From Shinella pollutisoli (GTDB lineage: Bacteria > Pseudomonadota > Alphaproteobacteria > Rhizobiales > Rhizobiaceae): a stretch of 64,000 nt of DNA. The DNA lies in contig NZ_JANFDG010000015.1 in the NCBI RefSeq assembly GCF_024609765.1, positions 62,001-126,000 on the forward strand, given 5' to 3'. The notes under the pieces are model-generated. The model was not told the origin of the DNA, made no database searches, and saw only the letters and a list, made by a program, of their open reading frames with translations. Position numbers and translations under genes: made by a program. This document shows positions 26,329 to 35,962 of the stretch, one piece after another. The stretch's first letter is position 1. Every line of letters begins with the position of its first letter.

Positions 26329-28801
26329 CGTTCTTCCTCCGGATGAGAAACGCCTGGAAGCCGAGGATCAGGATGAGCAGGCCGCCCTGCACGGCGGCGT
26401 TGAAGTCGGTGCTGACGCCGAGGGCGGCGAGCAGCGCGCCGATGAGCGAGAGCGTCACCGCGCCGGCGACGACGCCGGCCGGGGCGATCATGCCGCCGAG
26501 GAGCTGGCAGCCGCCCATCACCACCGCGGCGATGCTGAGCAGCGTGAAGGACGAGCTGGCATTGATGTCGCTCGCATTGTTGGTGGCCGTCACGTAGAGC
26601 CCGGCCGCCATGGCGAAGACGCAGGCGACGAGGTAGCGGCAGACGGCATAGCGCACGGGCGACCAGCCGGCGCGGGCGAGTGCGGCCGCATTGGCCCCGA
26701 AGCCGCGCAGGATCGTGCCCGTCGCCGAGCCGTCGATCAGGATCGCCGCGATGCCGGCAAGGAGGATGAGGACGAGCGGCGTCGGCAGGCCGGGGATGCT
26801 CCAGGAAAATAGCGCCGCCAGCCATTCCGGGCTGCTGCCGCCGGGCGAGGCCTGCAGCGTCTGCCCCGTGCCGATCCAGATGAAGGAGGCGCCGAGCGTC
26901 ACGACGATCGCCGGGATGGCGCGGGCCTGGATGAGGACGCCGATCAGCGCATAGCCCGCGAGGCCCGCGACGAGCGCCGCCGCGCCGAGCAGCGGGCTTG
27001 CGACCAGGAGCGTCGCGCTGATCACGTTGACGAGGCCGGTGAAGGCGCCGACGCCGAGGTCGATCTCGCTGCCGCCGACGACGAACATCTGCGCGAGCGC
27101 GATCAGCACCAGCGGCACGGCCGGCGCCAGAAGCAGTTCCAGGCCGAAGGAGGAGGCGACCAGCGGGTTCTGGATCGACATGGCGAGGAAGACGGCGACG
27201 AGGCTTGCGAAGGGGATGGCCTTCATGATCGCCGGGCCGATCCGCCGCGCCGGCGGGGGTCCGGCATCCGCCGCGCCGCCCGCTGCGGTCTGCTCGGCGA
27301 AGGACGAGGCGACGATCGCGTCCTCGTCGATCTCGGCCCCGCCCAGCTCGCGGATGATGCGGCCCTTCGAGAAGACGAGGACGCGGTCGCATTCGAGGAA
27401 TTCGAGGTCCTCCGTCGAGTACCAGATCACCAGCCGGCCGGATTGCGCGACGTCCTCCACCAGGCGGTAGAAGTCGCGCTTGGCGGCGATGTCGACGCCG
27501 CGCGTCGGGTCGTCGAGCAGCAGCACGTCGAAATCGTCCGCAAGCGCGCGGGCGACGAGCGCCTTCTGCTGGTTGCCGCCGCTGAGCTCCAGGATCTTCG
27601 AGCCGAAGCGGCTCTCGTCGAGGCGCAGGCGGCCGGCGAGCGAGGCGGCATGCGGCCGCTCGGCGGAATCGCGCACCGGCGCGAAGGGGCCGCGCGCGGC
27701 GATCCTGCCGATGGAGATGTTCTGGAGGACGGTCCAGAGCGGGAAGACGCCCTCGTTCGGGCGGTCGCCGGAGATGTAGCGCACCCGGCAGCCGGGCTTC
27801 AGGCCGCTCGCCTCCGGCCGGGAGAAGAGCGCGCGGAGCACGGCGCGCTGGCCGTTGCCCTCCAGGCCGGCGAGGCCGACGATCTCGCCGCGCCGCAGCC
27901 TCGGCGGGTCGATGCCGGCGGCGGTCCGTTTTCCGTCGAGCGTCGCGAGGATCTCGCCCTCGGCGGCCGTGCCCGTCCGCGCCTGCCGCTCGGGCCGGTC
28001 GCCGGCGCCGGGGCCGCCCATCGCCTCCACCATGTCGGGGACGGATGCCTTGGCCGCGCGCTCCTGCCAGACGATGCGGCCGTTGCGCATGGCGACGATG
28101 CGGTCCGAGACGTCGAGCACCTCCGCCAGCTTGTGACTGATGAAGATGGTGGCGAGCCCTTCCGCCGCCCGGCGGCGCACGTAGGCGCGCAGCTGCGCGC
28201 TGCGCTCGCTGCCGAGCGAGGAGGTCGGCTCGTCGAGGATGAGGAGGCGCAGCGCCGGATCGCTCGCCACGCGGGCGATCTCGACCATCTGCCGCTCCGA
28301 CAGGCTGAGATCGGCGACGAGGGCGCGCGTGGAGATGCGTGCGCCCGGGAAGATCGCCTCGATGCTCTCGCGCGCCAGCGTATGATAGGCGCCGCGCCAC
28401 AGGGGTCCGCGGCCCGCGAGCTCCGGGCGCTCGACGTAGAAATTGTCGGCGACGCTGAGGTTGGCGCAGAGCGACAGCTCCTGCCAGACGATGCGGATGC
28501 CCTGCCTCTGCGCGGTGCGCGCCGAGAAGGCATCGGGATCGAGCGCGGCGCCGTCCCAGTGCAGCGAGCCCTCGTCCGGCCGCGTCACGCCGCAGACGAT
28601 GCGCATCAGCGTGCTCTTGCCGGCACCGTTGGCGCCGATCAGGCCGACGATCTCGCCGGGCGCGATGTCGAGCGAAAGGTCGTCGTTGGCGCGGGTGCTG
28701 CCATAGGTCTTGCCGATGCCCCGCAGCGACAGGAAGGCGGGTTTCTCGCCGTCCGGCCTGAAGCCGTCCGTGTCCTGCGGGAGGGCGGTGTTCGCTTGCA
28801 T
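26321..28801 (-). CDS. Fused sugar ABC transporter ATPase-permease (RbsA-RbsC fusion)
   Basis: 826 aa. Residues 1 to about 505 are an RbsA-type tandem ATPase. The first half has Walker A GANGAGKST (56-64), signature region DLSLSERQMVEIARV and LLILDEPT. The second half has the usual degenerate Walker A (GLEGNGQRAV), an intact LSGGNQQKALVARAL and LLLDDPTRGVDIAAK. From about 525 an RbsC-type permease follows (QMFVVGGSEIDLGVGAFTGL, then VVMGGCQLLGGMIAP). These are normally separate proteins. The reading frame is open throughout, so it is a fusion rather than two genes. The start ATG 28801 follows GAAAGGACATGCC. Partners are the permease at 25387 and binding protein at 28874. Confidence 0.9.
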   Translation of the reverse strand: MQANTALPQDTDGFRPDGEKPAFLSLRGIGKTYGSTRANDDLSLDIAPGEIVGLIGANGAGKSTLMRIVCGVTRPDEGSLHWDGAALDPDAFSARTAQRQGIRIVWQELSLCANLSVADNFYVERPELAGRGPLWRGAYHTLARESIEAIFPGARISTRALVADLSLSERQMVEIARVASDPALRLLILDEPTSSLGSERSAQLRAYVRRRAAEGLATIFISHKLAEVLDVSDRIVAMRNGRIVWQERAAKASVPDMVEAMGGPGAGDRPERQARTGTAAEGEILATLDGKRTAAGIDPPRLRRGEIVGLAGLEGNGQRAVLRALFSRPEASGLKPGCRVRYISGDRPNEGVFPLWTVLQNISIGRIAARGPFAPVRDSAERPHAASLAGRLRLDESRFGSKILELSGGNQQKALVARALADDFDVLLLDDPTRGVDIAAKRDFYRLVEDVAQSGRLVIWYSTEDLEFLECDRVLVFSKGRIIRELGGAEIDEDAIVASSFAEQTAAGGAADAGPPPARRIGPAIMKAIPFASLVAVFLAMSIQNPLVASSFGLELLLAPAVPLVLIALAQMFVVGGSEIDLGVGAFTGLVNVISATLLVASPLLGAAALVAGLAGYALIGVLIQARAIPAIVVTLGASFIWIGTGQTLQASPGGSSPEWLAALFSWSIPGLPTPLVLILLAGIAAILIDGSATGTILRGFGANAAALARAGWSPVRYAVCRYLVACVFAMAAGLYVTATNNASDINASSSFTLLSIAAVVMGGCQLLGGMIAPAGVVAGAVTLSLIGALLAALGVSTDFNAAVQGGLLILILGFQAFLIRRKNDA

Positions 28802-28826
28802 GGCATGTCCTTTCAAGTCGCAAGAC

Positions 28827-28856
28827 GTCCCGCCGCCGCTTCCGCGACGGCGGGAC
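28827..28856 (-). terminator. Hairpin between binding-protein and ATPase-permease genes
   Basis: Perfect 9-bp stem GTCCCGCCG / CGGCGGGAC with a 12-nt loop in the 72-bp gap. It has no T-run on the minus strand. It is likely an mRNA-stabilising or attenuating structure that favours binding-protein synthesis. Confidence 0.55.
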
Positions 28857-28873
28857 CTCCATTGCTGCACGGC

Positions 28874-29914
28874 CTATTGCGCAGCCTTGACGAGATTCTC
28901 GTTCACCCATTCCTGGCTGAAGCTGGGGCTGATGATAAGACCCGGCTTCAGGTCCTTCGCCATTTCGGCGAGATTGCTCTCGTCGACGGTGGCGACCGGC
29001 ATGGTCATCTCCTTGGCCGGCGTCGCGCCCTTGACGATCTCGTAGGCCAGCCAGAAGGCTGCGCCGCCGATGCCGGGCGTCGTGTTCATCGAGGTGGTCT
29101 TGTAGCCCTTTTCGGCCTGCTCGGCCCACCAGATGACGAAGTCGGAGGAGCCGCCGCCCTCGATGACCGGCAGCTTCTCGGCATAGGGCCCGCCCGCCTG
29201 GACGAAGGCCTGGGCGATGCCATAGTCGTCGCTGCCGCCTTGGCCGAGGACCGCGTCGACCTGCGGCAGGCTCGGCAAGACGTTGGCGATCGCCGCCTGG
29301 GCGACGGAGGCCGTCGCCTGGCCGAACACCTCGGCGACGATCTTCACGTCCGGATTGGCGTCGAGCACGGCTTTCTGGGCGCTGTACATCAGGTTGTCGG
29401 GGCCGGAGCCCTTGACGCCGCGCACGACGATGACGTTGCCCTTGTTGCCGATCAGCTCCAGCGTCTTCTTCGCCTGCTCCGTCTTGTAGCCGGTGAAGTC
29501 GAACGACAGCTTGTAGGCGCAATCGGCCGTCAGCAGCGAATCGAAGGCGATGATCTTGATGCCGGCCGCGCAGGCCTTCTCGGCAAGGCCGTTCAGCGCC
29601 GTCTCCGAGGCGGCGTTGATGGCGATGGCATCGACGCCGCGCAGGATGAGCTCCGCCATCTGGCTGTTCTGCTGGTTGACGCTGCCGTCGCCGTTGAGGA
29701 CGACGAAGTCGGCGATCTTGCCCTCGGCCTTGGCCTTCTCCGCCTCGGCGGTGAAGGCGTCGACCATCTGGCGGCGCCAGGTGTTGCCGTAGAAGGAGTT
29801 CGACAGCGCGATCACCGGCTGGTCCGGCGAGGCGACGGCCGCCTGGGGCGCCAGCGCGAGCATCGAAATCGATGCCAGCCAGGCGAAGGTGAAGTTGCGA
29901 CGTGATGTGGACAT
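28874..29914 (-). CDS. Sugar ABC transporter substrate-binding protein (family 2)
   Basis: 346 aa. The signal peptide starts MSTSRRNFTFAWLASISML and is cleaved near AAVAS; the SRRNF is twin-arginine-like. The mature protein is a periplasmic binding protein of the RbsB/XylF class (VIALSNSFYGNTWRRQMVDA, a DAIAINAASETALNGL region, the DSLL hinge segment). GGGAGGTCTCC precedes the ATG. It serves the transporter encoded by the next two genes. It lies next to the 3-oxo-isoapionate kinase gene, so apiose, apionate or an oxidised relative are candidate ligands. Confidence 0.87.
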   Translation of the reverse strand: MSTSRRNFTFAWLASISMLALAPQAAVASPDQPVIALSNSFYGNTWRRQMVDAFTAEAEKAKAEGKIADFVVLNGDGSVNQQNSQMAELILRGVDAIAINAASETALNGLAEKACAAGIKIIAFDSLLTADCAYKLSFDFTGYKTEQAKKTLELIGNKGNVIVVRGVKGSGPDNLMYSAQKAVLDANPDVKIVAEVFGQATASVAQAAIANVLPSLPQVDAVLGQGGSDDYGIAQAFVQAGGPYAEKLPVIEGGGSSDFVIWWAEQAEKGYKTTSMNTTPGIGGAAFWLAYEIVKGATPAKEMTMPVATVDESNLAEMAKDLKPGLIISPSFSQEWVNENLVKAAQ

Positions 29915-29997
29915 GGAGACCTCCCGTTCCTGTTGTCCGGCCCTCTTTCCCTCATGGAAATCGCAGCCGGGTCTCTGCTCAAGTTTCCTGCGGCGGA

Positions 29998-31293
29998 TCA
30001 GATGTCGCGGACGATCGTGAAGTAGGCGTCGGTGCCCACCTGACCGCCCTTGAACGCGATTTCGAGTTCTTCTCCCTCCGTCTTCAGGAATGCGGTGCAC
30101 AGCGGCGAGCCGGGGCAACCCGGCAGCGGCGCCAGCAATTCGAGTGCCGATATCGACAGTTCCTTGATGGCATGGCTCGACGTGTCGCCGCCAGCGACGA
30201 CGACGCGCCCGAGGCCGTGGCGGCGGACGATCCCGGCGAGGATGCGGCCGAGCCCGCGGCCGATGGCGTGCCCGTCGATAGCGTCGGCCGCGTCGGCGCT
30301 GCCGAGCGCGGTGTAGAGGAGCGGGCTGCGGCCGGCGCCGAGTGCGGCGGCGGCCGCGTCGAGCGCCGCCCGGACCGCGGGCTCCGCCCCCTCAGCCAGG
30401 GCGGCCGGGTCGACGGGGATGCCCGCGAAGCCGTTTTCGAGCGCGTGGCGGATCTGCCGCGCGGTGGTCGGCGAGCAGCTGCCGGAGACGACGGCGATCG
30501 GCCCGCGGCCGCCCGGTCCCGGCACGGCCCGGACCTTGCCGCTGAGCGGCGTACCCGCGGCTTCCGCGACGAGCGCATATTCGACGCCGGAGGAGCCGGC
30601 GACGAAGCGGCAGTCCGATCGCAGCGACCAGAGGTGCCGGCCCGTCGCCGCCTTCGTCTCCTCGTCGAGCACGTCGAAGAGCAGGATGGCGTCCGCGTCC
30701 GCGCGCCGCGACAGCTCCTCCGGCGGCAGGCCGTTCTTGAGGCGCAGGAAGTCGACGAGGCCGATGGATTTTTCCGTCTGGCGCCCGAGGTGGATGCGCA
30801 GGTCCGCCTCGTCCATCGGCGTCACGGGATGGCGGCGCATCACCGGGTGCCGGTCGATCCGGAAGATGTCGGGGCCGAAATGGGCGAAGAGGTTGCCGAA
30901 GGCCGTGTAGCGCTGGAGCTCGGGCGCGCCGACGACGAGCGGCGTGCAGGCCTGCCCGAAGACGGCGGCGGCGATGTCGATGGCCCGGCCGATGCTGCCG
31001 ACCGCGGGGCTGGAATCGAAGGTCGAGCAGACCTTGTAGTGGCAGAGTGCTGCGCCCGACTCCTTCATCCAGGCGAAGACCGGAGGCAGGTGCGCGTCCA
31101 TCCAGGCGGGCGTCTCGCTGCGGCTGGTACCGGCGATGCCGACCGCCCTGCGGCCGGGGAAGCGGGCGGCCTCCTCGGCCGTCGGGATGCCGGTGAAGAG
31201 GATCGTCGGCGTGCCGCGGGTGGCGAGCGCCTCCATCACGTCGGTGGAGCCCGTCAGGTCGTCGCCGTAGTAGCAGAGCAGCAGCCCGGTCAC
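29998..31293 (-). CDS. oiaK: 3-oxo-isoapionate kinase-like (DUF1537 four-carbon acid sugar kinase family)
   Basis: 431 aa. The N-terminal domain begins LLLCYYGDDLTGSTD, the DUF1537 sugar-binding signature (residues 10-18). The C-terminal nucleotide-binding domain carries VVAGGDTSSHA near 365-373 and ends KGGQVGTDAYF. This family phosphorylates C4-C5 keto acids; OiaK makes 3-oxo-isoapionate 4-phosphate in the D-apiose pathways described by Carter and colleagues (2018). The GTG start at 31293 overlaps the lactonase stop (GTGA). Neighbours ApnL, ApdH and ApnO make the OiaK reading far likelier than erythronate or threonate kinase. Confidence 0.82.
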   Translation of the reverse strand: MTGLLLCYYGDDLTGSTDVMEALATRGTPTILFTGIPTAEEAARFPGRRAVGIAGTSRSETPAWMDAHLPPVFAWMKESGAALCHYKVCSTFDSSPAVGSIGRAIDIAAAVFGQACTPLVVGAPELQRYTAFGNLFAHFGPDIFRIDRHPVMRRHPVTPMDEADLRIHLGRQTEKSIGLVDFLRLKNGLPPEELSRRADADAILLFDVLDEETKAATGRHLWSLRSDCRFVAGSSGVEYALVAEAAGTPLSGKVRAVPGPGGRGPIAVVSGSCSPTTARQIRHALENGFAGIPVDPAALAEGAEPAVRAALDAAAAALGAGRSPLLYTALGSADAADAIDGHAIGRGLGRILAGIVRRHGLGRVVVAGGDTSSHAIKELSISALELLAPLPGCPGSPLCTAFLKTEGEELEIAFKGGQVGTDAYFTIVRDI

Positions 31294-33068
31294 GCGGCGC
31301 CTCCCCGGCGATGTTGCGCGATGCCGTAGGGGCCGAGCTCCAGCGTCGCGCCGTCGACGGCGACGCGGCGTGCGGCGGGCGTGATGTTGGCGACGAGGAG
31401 CGTATCGCCGCCGCCGAGCGCCAGCACCCGCGCCGGGTCGGAACTCTCGACGCCGAGGGCCTCGCTTCCGGCGAGCGCGGCGAGCCATTGCGCGGCCTTG
31501 AAGGCGGGAAGCCGCGTTCCGGCGTCGAGCAGGCCGAAGGGACCGGCGAGGCTGCCGAGCGACAGCACGTCGAGGGAGGCGCCGGCCGTGGCGGCGGCAT
31601 AGCCGACCATCCAGGCGGCGGCGAAATCCGTCGCCTGACGCGGGTCGTCGGCCGTCATCGTCATCCGCCGGTTGTCGGGATTGGCGTTGAGCGACGCGCC
31701 GTAGGGATTGCCGCGCATGCCGATCGCCGACGGGCCGATGCGGTAGGGCATGTCGCCCGCGAAGGCGCGCACGGAGGCGGTGATGAAGGGCAGGGCCTCC
31801 AGCGTCTCCATGACGCTGCGGTCGTCGGCGGCATGCACCAGCGGCGAGGTCGTGTGGGTGATGAAATCCAGCATTCCGACGGGAGGGCGCTTGCGGTTGA
31901 GCTCGGTGAAATAGCTGAACATGCCGCCGCCGAGCGGCAGGTCGGGGAAGGCCGCCCGCGCTGCGGCATAGACCTCGGCGAGCGGCGGGCAGGCCGGCCA
32001 GGCGCTGCCGGGCGGCGTCGACTTCAGGTCCGGCGCCGGGCTGACGGCGATCGCGGAGAGGCGCAGATCCGCCGCGCGGACCATCCGGGCGGCCTCCTGC
32101 AGCTCGTCCGCCGGCAGGGCGCGGCAGGGCAGCACGTATTCCAGCGTCGCCTCGGCCGGATAGGCCGCAAGCAGCCGGGCGTAGCCTTCGAGGACGGCGC
32201 CGTCGTGGCCCGCGAGCGGATCGAAGGCGAGGATCAGATGCTGCGGCGCGACCGCCCGCAGCGCCTCGATATTGTCGAGCGTCTCCGCAAGCTCCTGCGG
32301 GCTGATGCCGAGGCCGAAGGCGGGCACGCGGCCGGCCGCGGGGCGGATCGAAAGGCGGATCGCCTCGTCCGGCCGCGCGGGTCTCGGGATCGTGTCCGGC
32401 TCGCCGCTGAGGAGGACGGTGACGGTCTGGCGGAGGGGCACGCCGCTTTCGAGCGTGTAGGGCCAGGGCAGGGCGAGCGGGCGGACATAGGTCTTGTAGG
32501 AGGCGTCCGACCAGTTGCGCTGGTCCTCCATCTCGAACGTGTCGCCCTCCATGCGGCAGAGCGCCGTCATGCCGGGGGCGATCGCGTGGGTGATGGCGCG
32601 GATGTCGAAGAACGGCTGGGCCGGCTCGATGGCGAGCGGGAAATGCGATTGCTCCAGGCTGCCGTCCGTGTGCTCGACCGTGACCGGCTGCCCGGCCACG
32701 CCGACGATCGGATGCAGCACGCAGAAGCCGCAGCGGTTGGTGCGGAAGTCGCCCTCGGGCACGGCCTCGGCGTCGAAGACGAGCTTTCCGCCGGCGCTGC
32801 CGGTGATGTGGACGTCGACGGCGAGGCGCGCGTCGCCGTCCGTGCATTCCGCCCGGTAGCGCACGGAGAAGTCGGCCTTCGTCTCCTCGACGGTCAGGCC
32901 GGAGATCTGAAGCGCGTGGTTGCCCCAGTTCGCGTCCCGCACGAGATAGGCGATGGCGCGGATCGCCTCGTTGCCATGCCAGCGCAGGGCGCGCAGGTTG
33001 CCGTCCTCCAGCTCGACGGAAAGCGGGCCGGCGGAAAGGATGCGGGCGGCGTGCACGGGCTGCTCCAT
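31290..33068 (-). CDS. apnL: D-apionate lactonase
   Basis: 592 aa. The protein begins with a beta-rich region keyed by LRALRWHGNEAIRAIAYLVR and then a TIM-barrel-like part (SIRPAAGRVPAFGLGISPQE, GGGMFSYFTELNRKRPP, THTTSPLVHAADDRSVMETL). This large, distinctive family is the D-apionate lactonase ApnL, which opens D-apionolactone to D-apionate. No signal peptide is seen, so it acts in the cytosol on the product of the dehydrogenase encoded immediately upstream (1 bp gap). The gene order ApdH-ApnL-OiaK follows the reaction order. Confidence 0.87.
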   Translation of the reverse strand: MEQPVHAARILSAGPLSVELEDGNLRALRWHGNEAIRAIAYLVRDANWGNHALQISGLTVEETKADFSVRYRAECTDGDARLAVDVHITGSAGGKLVFDAEAVPEGDFRTNRCGFCVLHPIVGVAGQPVTVEHTDGSLEQSHFPLAIEPAQPFFDIRAITHAIAPGMTALCRMEGDTFEMEDQRNWSDASYKTYVRPLALPWPYTLESGVPLRQTVTVLLSGEPDTIPRPARPDEAIRLSIRPAAGRVPAFGLGISPQELAETLDNIEALRAVAPQHLILAFDPLAGHDGAVLEGYARLLAAYPAEATLEYVLPCRALPADELQEAARMVRAADLRLSAIAVSPAPDLKSTPPGSAWPACPPLAEVYAAARAAFPDLPLGGGMFSYFTELNRKRPPVGMLDFITHTTSPLVHAADDRSVMETLEALPFITASVRAFAGDMPYRIGPSAIGMRGNPYGASLNANPDNRRMTMTADDPRQATDFAAAWMVGYAAATAGASLDVLSLGSLAGPFGLLDAGTRLPAFKAAQWLAALAGSEALGVESSDPARVLALGGGDTLLVANITPAARRVAVDGATLELGPYGIAQHRRGGAA

Positions 33069-33069
33069 C

Positions 33070-34104
33070 TCAGGCCTCCGGTCTGACGGTGGCGCCCGTG
33101 GCGGCGCTCTCGTAGGCCGCCTCCACGAGGGCGAAGGTCTTGAGGTTGTCGCGGCCGGAGGTCGCCGGCTCCGTTCCTGCCCGGAGGCTCTCGACCCAGT
33201 GCTTCTGGATCAGCAGCACGCTTTCCTGCACGTTGTGCCAGGGCCGGCTCGCCCAGGAGAGCAGCGGCGGGGAGAGGTCGCGCGTCTCGACGCGCCCGTC
33301 GCGGTCGCGGACGGTGAGCGCGTAGCCGGCGGCAAGGCGCAGCGACCCCTCGCTCGCGTCGACGGCGACGAGCGTCTGGGGAAAAAGCTCTTCCGGGAGC
33401 CGGCTCGCATAGCTGCAGTCGACCACGGAGGTGACGCCGTCCGTATGTCCCAGCAGCATGGTGGCGACGTCCTCGCCGGCAATGTCCGCCTTCACGCGGG
33501 CAAGCCGGGCCGTGAGGCTTTCGACGTCGCCGAACAGGAAGCGGGCGACGTCGAGGACGTGGACGCCGAGGTCCTCGACGATGAAGCGTTTGCCCCTGGC
33601 GAGATAGGGCTGGCCGGCATAGACGTCGAAGCCGGAGCGGAAGGAGACCTGCCCCCAGAACGGCCGGCCGATCCGCCCGCTCGCGAGGATGTCCCGCACG
33701 GCGACGAGCGGCGATTGCCAGCGGAAGTTCTCGTGCACCATCAGCGGGATGCCGGCCCTGTCGCAGGCGGCGACGATGGCGCGGGCGTCCTCGACGGTCG
33801 GGGCGAGCGGCTTCTGGCAGATCACCGGCACCTTGCGTGCCGCCGCCAGCTCCACGAGGGCGCGGTGGCTCGGCGCGGTGGTGCAGATGTCGACGAAGTC
33901 GAGGCTCTCCTTCGCCAGCATCTCCGCGGCATCGCGATAGGTGCGGGCGATGCCGAAGGCGGCGGCGACCTCGGCAAGCCGTTCGGCATTGGTGTCGCAG
34001 AGCGCGACGATCCGCGCCGTGCCGTCGCCTGCGGCGATATCGCGCCAGGCGTTCAGGTGGTTGGTCGCGAAGAAACCGCAACCGATGAGGGCTCCCTGCA
34101 GCAT
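33070..34104 (-). CDS. apdH: D-apiose dehydrogenase-like, Gfo/Idh/MocA family
   Basis: 344 aa. The Rossmann motif GCGFFATNH is at 8-16. The catalytic-lysine motif, usually EKP, reads QKP (97-99, K98). The C-terminal alpha/beta domain contains GRPFWGQVSFRSGFDVYAGQ and the EDLGVHVLDVARFLFG histidine region. It would oxidise D-apiose to D-apionolactone with NAD(P). The assignment rests on position between apionate lactonase and oxidoisomerase genes; the family itself is broad. The ATG at 34104 follows GAGGACGGC and is preferred over the ORF start at 34332. Confidence 0.8.
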   Translation of the reverse strand: MLQGALIGCGFFATNHLNAWRDIAAGDGTARIVALCDTNAERLAEVAAAFGIARTYRDAAEMLAKESLDFVDICTTAPSHRALVELAAARKVPVICQKPLAPTVEDARAIVAACDRAGIPLMVHENFRWQSPLVAVRDILASGRIGRPFWGQVSFRSGFDVYAGQPYLARGKRFIVEDLGVHVLDVARFLFGDVESLTARLARVKADIAGEDVATMLLGHTDGVTSVVDCSYASRLPEELFPQTLVAVDASEGSLRLAAGYALTVRDRDGRVETRDLSPPLLSWASRPWHNVQESVLLIQKHWVESLRAGTEPATSGRDNLKTFALVEAAYESAATGATVRPEA

Positions 34105-34115
34105 GCCGTCCGTCC

Positions 34116-34943
34116 TCACGTGATCCGCCGGATGCTCTCGGCGAGCTCCTGGTCGTCGAAGATGCGCTTCCAGTCGTCCTTCATCAGCACGGGGATGCCG
34201 AACTCGATCGCCTTGTTGCAGGCGTCGGAGAAGACGCCGGGCGTCTCCTCGAAGATCACCGCGCCGAGCACGTTCATGTGGCCGAGCAGGAAGTCGCGCG
34301 CAGCCTCCTTCGGCACGCCGCGCTCCACGCACTCGTCCATCGCCTGGCGCATGACGACGAGCAGGCTGGCGCAGAGCGTTTCCGACAGGCCCGGCTCCAG
34401 CATCGCCATCTGCTCGACGGTGATGCGGTGCGAGCGCATGACCGGGGCCCAGATCGTGCGGGCGATCTCCTCGCCGAGCGCATAGGCCTCCTCCGGCCCC
34501 TGCATCAGCGCCGAGACGATGTGCTGCTTGGCCGCGACACCGCCGAAGAAGTCGCGCTTGGCGACGGGATCGGTCTCGTCGTTGAAGATCGGCGGATGGC
34601 AGGGATGGGTGACGAAATAGGTGAGGTCGCCGCGTTCCGGCAGATGGCCGGCGAAGGGGGCGGCGGCGTCGAGGATGACGAGCATGGTGCCGGGCTTCAG
34701 CCTGTCGACGATGCCGGTCGCGACCTTGCCGATGGCGGTATCCGGCACGGCGAGGATGACGACGTCGGCGCCGTCGAGGGCAGCCTCCGCCGGCACCGCG
34801 GAAAGGCCGAGCTCGTCGCGCAGACGGGCCTTGCCCGCCTCGCTCACCTCGACATGGCGGACGTCGAAGCGCGAGCCCTTGAGGTTCTTCGCGAGCCGGC
34901 AGCCCATCTTGCCGCCGGCGCCGAACAGGGCGATCGTTGTCAT
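34116..34943 (-). CDS. apnO: D-apionate oxidoisomerase, copy 1
   Basis: 275 aa. The N-terminal NAD-binding domain carries GAGGKMG (8-14) and VVILAVPD. The C-terminal domain is of the phosphogluconate-dehydrogenase-C type (HPCHPPIFNDETDPVAKRDF, then EQMAMLEPGLSET). ApnO oxidises D-apionate and shifts its carbon skeleton to 3-oxo-isoapionate. A second member with the same landmarks is encoded at 42054 in the other operon. It lies 38 bp downstream of the sugar permease gene and 11 bp before the dehydrogenase gene. Confidence 0.83.
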   Translation of the reverse strand: MTTIALFGAGGKMGCRLAKNLKGSRFDVRHVEVSEAGKARLRDELGLSAVPAEAALDGADVVILAVPDTAIGKVATGIVDRLKPGTMLVILDAAAPFAGHLPERGDLTYFVTHPCHPPIFNDETDPVAKRDFFGGVAAKQHIVSALMQGPEEAYALGEEIARTIWAPVMRSHRITVEQMAMLEPGLSETLCASLLVVMRQAMDECVERGVPKEAARDFLLGHMNVLGAVIFEETPGVFSDACNKAIEFGIPVLMKDDWKRIFDDQELAESIRRIT

Positions 34944-34981
34944 GGCTGGTGTTTCCTTCCGATAGGGTTCATGGCCGGGCC

Positions 34982-35962
34982 TCACTCGCCCGTCAGCGGG
35001 CGGATGGTGCGGCGCTCCAGCTTCTCGATGATGCGCGTGCGCAGCCCGTCGATGGCCACCGCGATGAAGATGATGGCGGCCGTCACCAGCGGATAGATGT
35101 ACGGGTCGGCATTGATGATGTTCAGCCCGTTCTGCACCGTCTTGATGAGGATCGCCCCGAACACCGTGCCGACGACGCTGCCGCGGCCGCCGAACAGCGA
35201 CACGCCGCCGAGCACGGCCGCGGCGATCGCCGAGAACTCGATCTGGTCGCCGTATTTCGGGCCGACCGCGCCGATCTGCGTGATCGACACGAAGCCGCCG
35301 ATGCCCGCGCAGAGGCCGGCGATGACGAAGCAGAGGAAGACGATGCGGCGGACCGGAAGGCCGGCCTTGCGCGCGGCTTCCGGATCGCCGCCGACCGCGT
35401 AGACCTGCCGGCCGAACGGCGTCTGGTGCAGGACCAGCCAGGCGACCGCGAAGACGGCGGCGAAGGCGACGATGGCGGAGGGGACGCCGAGCACATGGGC
35501 GCGGTTGAGGTCGGTGATCGGGTCCGGGAACATCAGCGTGCGGGTGTTGGAGAGCCACATGGCGATGCCGCGCAGGATGAAGAGCGTCGCCAGCGTGACG
35601 ATGAAGGAGGCGACGCCGAGCCGCGTGACGACGCCGCCGTTGACGGCGCCGATCGCGGCCGCCATCGCCATCACCGCGATGAGGCCGAGCGGCCACGGGA
35701 TGCCGGTGAGGTAGATCGCCAGGATGCTCGCCGTCAGGTACATGCTCGCCCCGACCGACAGGTCGATCTGGCCGGTGAGCAGCACGAAGGTCATGCCGAT
35801 CGCGAGGATCGCGATGGGCGCGGCCTGGATGACGATGTTGCGGAAGTTCGCGACGGCGAGGAAGCGGTCGGAGACGAGCCCGAACAGGATCAGCAGCACG
35901 ACGAAGAGCACGTAGGGCGCGTTCTGCAGCAGAAGCAGGACGAGGCGGTTGCCGGTTTTCAT
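34982..35962 (-). CDS. Sugar ABC transporter permease (RbsC-like)
   Basis: 326 aa with the LLTGQIDLSVGA motif of RbsC and the C-terminal VLGGVSLFGGRGSVVGTVFG. The start overlaps the ATPase stop by 4 bp (ATGA). It pairs with the permease at 37489 and ATPase at 35959, and is the last gene of the first transporter set before the enzymes begin. Confidence 0.9.
   Translation of the reverse strand: MKTGNRLVLLLLQNAPYVLFVVLLILFGLVSDRFLAVANFRNIVIQAAPIAILAIGMTFVLLTGQIDLSVGASMYLTASILAIYLTGIPWPLGLIAVMAMAAAIGAVNGGVVTRLGVASFIVTLATLFILRGIAMWLSNTRTLMFPDPITDLNRAHVLGVPSAIVAFAAVFAVAWLVLHQTPFGRQVYAVGGDPEAARKAGLPVRRIVFLCFVIAGLCAGIGGFVSITQIGAVGPKYGDQIEFSAIAAAVLGGVSLFGGRGSVVGTVFGAILIKTVQNGLNIINADPYIYPLVTAAIIFIAVAIDGLRTRIIEKLERRTIRPLTGE

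Noticed and set aside
26321-28801. Frameshifted or misjoined pair of separate ATPase and permease genes
   Set aside because: The frame is open without interruption, both domains are intact, and no internal ribosome site is evident at the junction.
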